A DNA stretch of 64,000 nt from Plotosus lineatus. Its lineage: Eukaryota > Chordata > Actinopteri > Siluriformes > Plotosidae. This document shows, piece after piece, positions 63,255-64,000 of this stretch (the first letter of the stretch is position 1; every line of letters begins with the position of its first letter). The stretch is taken from contig CM045729.1 of assembly GCA_024760905.1 (NCBI GenBank), positions 52,269,580 through 52,333,579 on the forward strand, written 5' to 3'. The notes below the pieces were generated by a model. The model ran no database searches and was not told the DNA's origin. It saw only the letters and a list, made by a program, of their open reading frames with translations. A program made the position numbers and the translations under genes.

Positions 63255-64000
63255 TTCTTCTTCTTTTCCTTTCGGCTGTTCCCTTCAGGGGTCGCCACAG
63301 CAAATGATCTGCCTCCATCTCTCCCTATCCTCTGCATCTTCTACTCTTACTCCAACGACCTTCATGTCCGCCTTCACTGCATCCATAAATCTTCTCTTTG
63401 GTCTTCCTCTGGGCCTTTTGCCTGGTGGTTCCAACCTCAGCATCCTACGACCAATATACTCACTATCCCTCCTCTGTACATGTCCAAACCATCTCAATCT
63501 AGCCTCTCTGACTTTGTCTCCAAAACATCTAACATGTGCTGTCCCTCTGATGTACTCATTTCTGATCCTATCCATCCTCGTTACTCCCAAAGAGAACCTC
63601 AACATTTTCATCTCTGCTACCTCCAACTCTGACTCCTGTCTTTTCCCCAGGGCCACTGTCTCTAAACCATACAACATTGCTGGCCTCATCACCGTCTTGT
63701 ACACTTTTCCCTTCATTCTTGCCGATACTCTCCTATCACACATCACACCGGACACTTTTCTCCATCCATTCCAACCTGCCTGCACGCGCTTCTTCACCTC
63801 TTTTCCACACTCTCCATTGCTCTGGATTGTTGAGCCTAAGTACTTAAAATCCTCCACCTTCTTTATCTCTGCCCCTGTAACCTCAAAGCTCCTCTTGGGT
63901 CCTTGTCGTTCACACACATGTATTCTGTCTTACTAAGACTAACCTTCAATCCCCTCCTTTCCAGGGCATACCTCCACCTCTCTAGATTTTCCTCCACTTG
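63255..64000 (-). mobile_element. RTE-like LINE 3' part, cut by the window end
   Basis: The minus frame 63285-63917 is open for 210 codons: EDFKYLGSTIQSNGECGKEV, MLYGLETVALGKRQESELEV, RWFGHVQRRDSEYIGRRML, KRPRGRPKRRFMDAV, ending RQIICCGDP. It is highly similar to the copy at 46314-47073. The 3' tail (left) is CTTCTTCTTTTCCTTTCGGC. It continues beyond the right edge. Confidence 0.88.

Noticed and set aside
63053..63337. Asp-rich acidic frame
   Set aside because: Translation of an (ATC)n repeat.
63304..63936. 210-codon + strand frame (and its counterpart at 46319-47056)
   Set aside because: Antisense of the LINE C-terminal frame, which is the recognisable one.

Overview
The window is vertebrate nuclear DNA, almost certainly from a ray-finned (teleost) fish. 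It holds three intron-containing genes on the + strand with GT-AG exons, many (CA)n, (TA)n and (CT)n microsatellites, and the repeat load typical of fish: Tc1/mariner, pogo/Tigger-like and hAT-like DNA transposons, tRNA-headed SINEs and non-LTR LINE pieces. The gene order chn1 - chrna1 - wipf1, all in one direction, is the same as ATF2-CHN1-CHRNA1-WIPF1 on human 2q31, so this is a conserved vertebrate block. The species cannot be named from the sequence alone.

Layout. 1-16.0 kb: no coding exon recognised. It is repeat-rich (Tc1 remnants, one nearly complete Tc1-like element, a three-deep transposon nest, SINEs) and is probably upstream or intronic DNA of the longer chimaerin isoform. 16.6-27.5 kb: alpha1-chimaerin in seven coding exons (334 codons plus stop), with a C1 domain and a RhoGAP domain. 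27.5-34.8 kb: intergenic, with SINEs and a hAT-like element. 34.8-51.6 kb: muscle nicotinic acetylcholine receptor alpha1 in nine coding exons (456 codons plus stop), including a 46-nt signal-peptide exon. 51.6-55.8 kb: intergenic. 55.8-60.1 kb: wipf1 (WASP-interacting protein) in seven coding exons (535 codons plus stop). 60.1-64 kb: wipf1 3' flank, a 5'-truncated LINE with target-site duplications, and part of a second LINE running off the window.

The three genes do not form one pathway: chimaerin is a Rac-GAP of neurons, CHRNA1 the ligand-binding subunit of the neuromuscular receptor, and WIP an actin/WASP regulator. They are neighbours by conserved synteny. Exon phases agree at every junction and the total lengths match the mammalian proteins (334 and about 457 aa; WIP is somewhat longer than the roughly 503-aa human protein because of an internal proline-rich repeat).

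No bacterial-type operon, CRISPR array or unknown enzyme system is present. The most unusual material is in the repeats: one tRNA-headed SINE body carrying three different 3' tails (one matching the 3' end of an RTE-like LINE found in the same window), several insertions datable by clean target-site duplications, and nested DNA transposons. Within the genes, the points of note are an alpha2-type splice acceptor buried inside the alpha1-chimaerin first exon, unusual residues in the toxin/agonist-binding loop C of the receptor, and a microsatellite that serves as the polypyrimidine tract of the last chrna1 intron.
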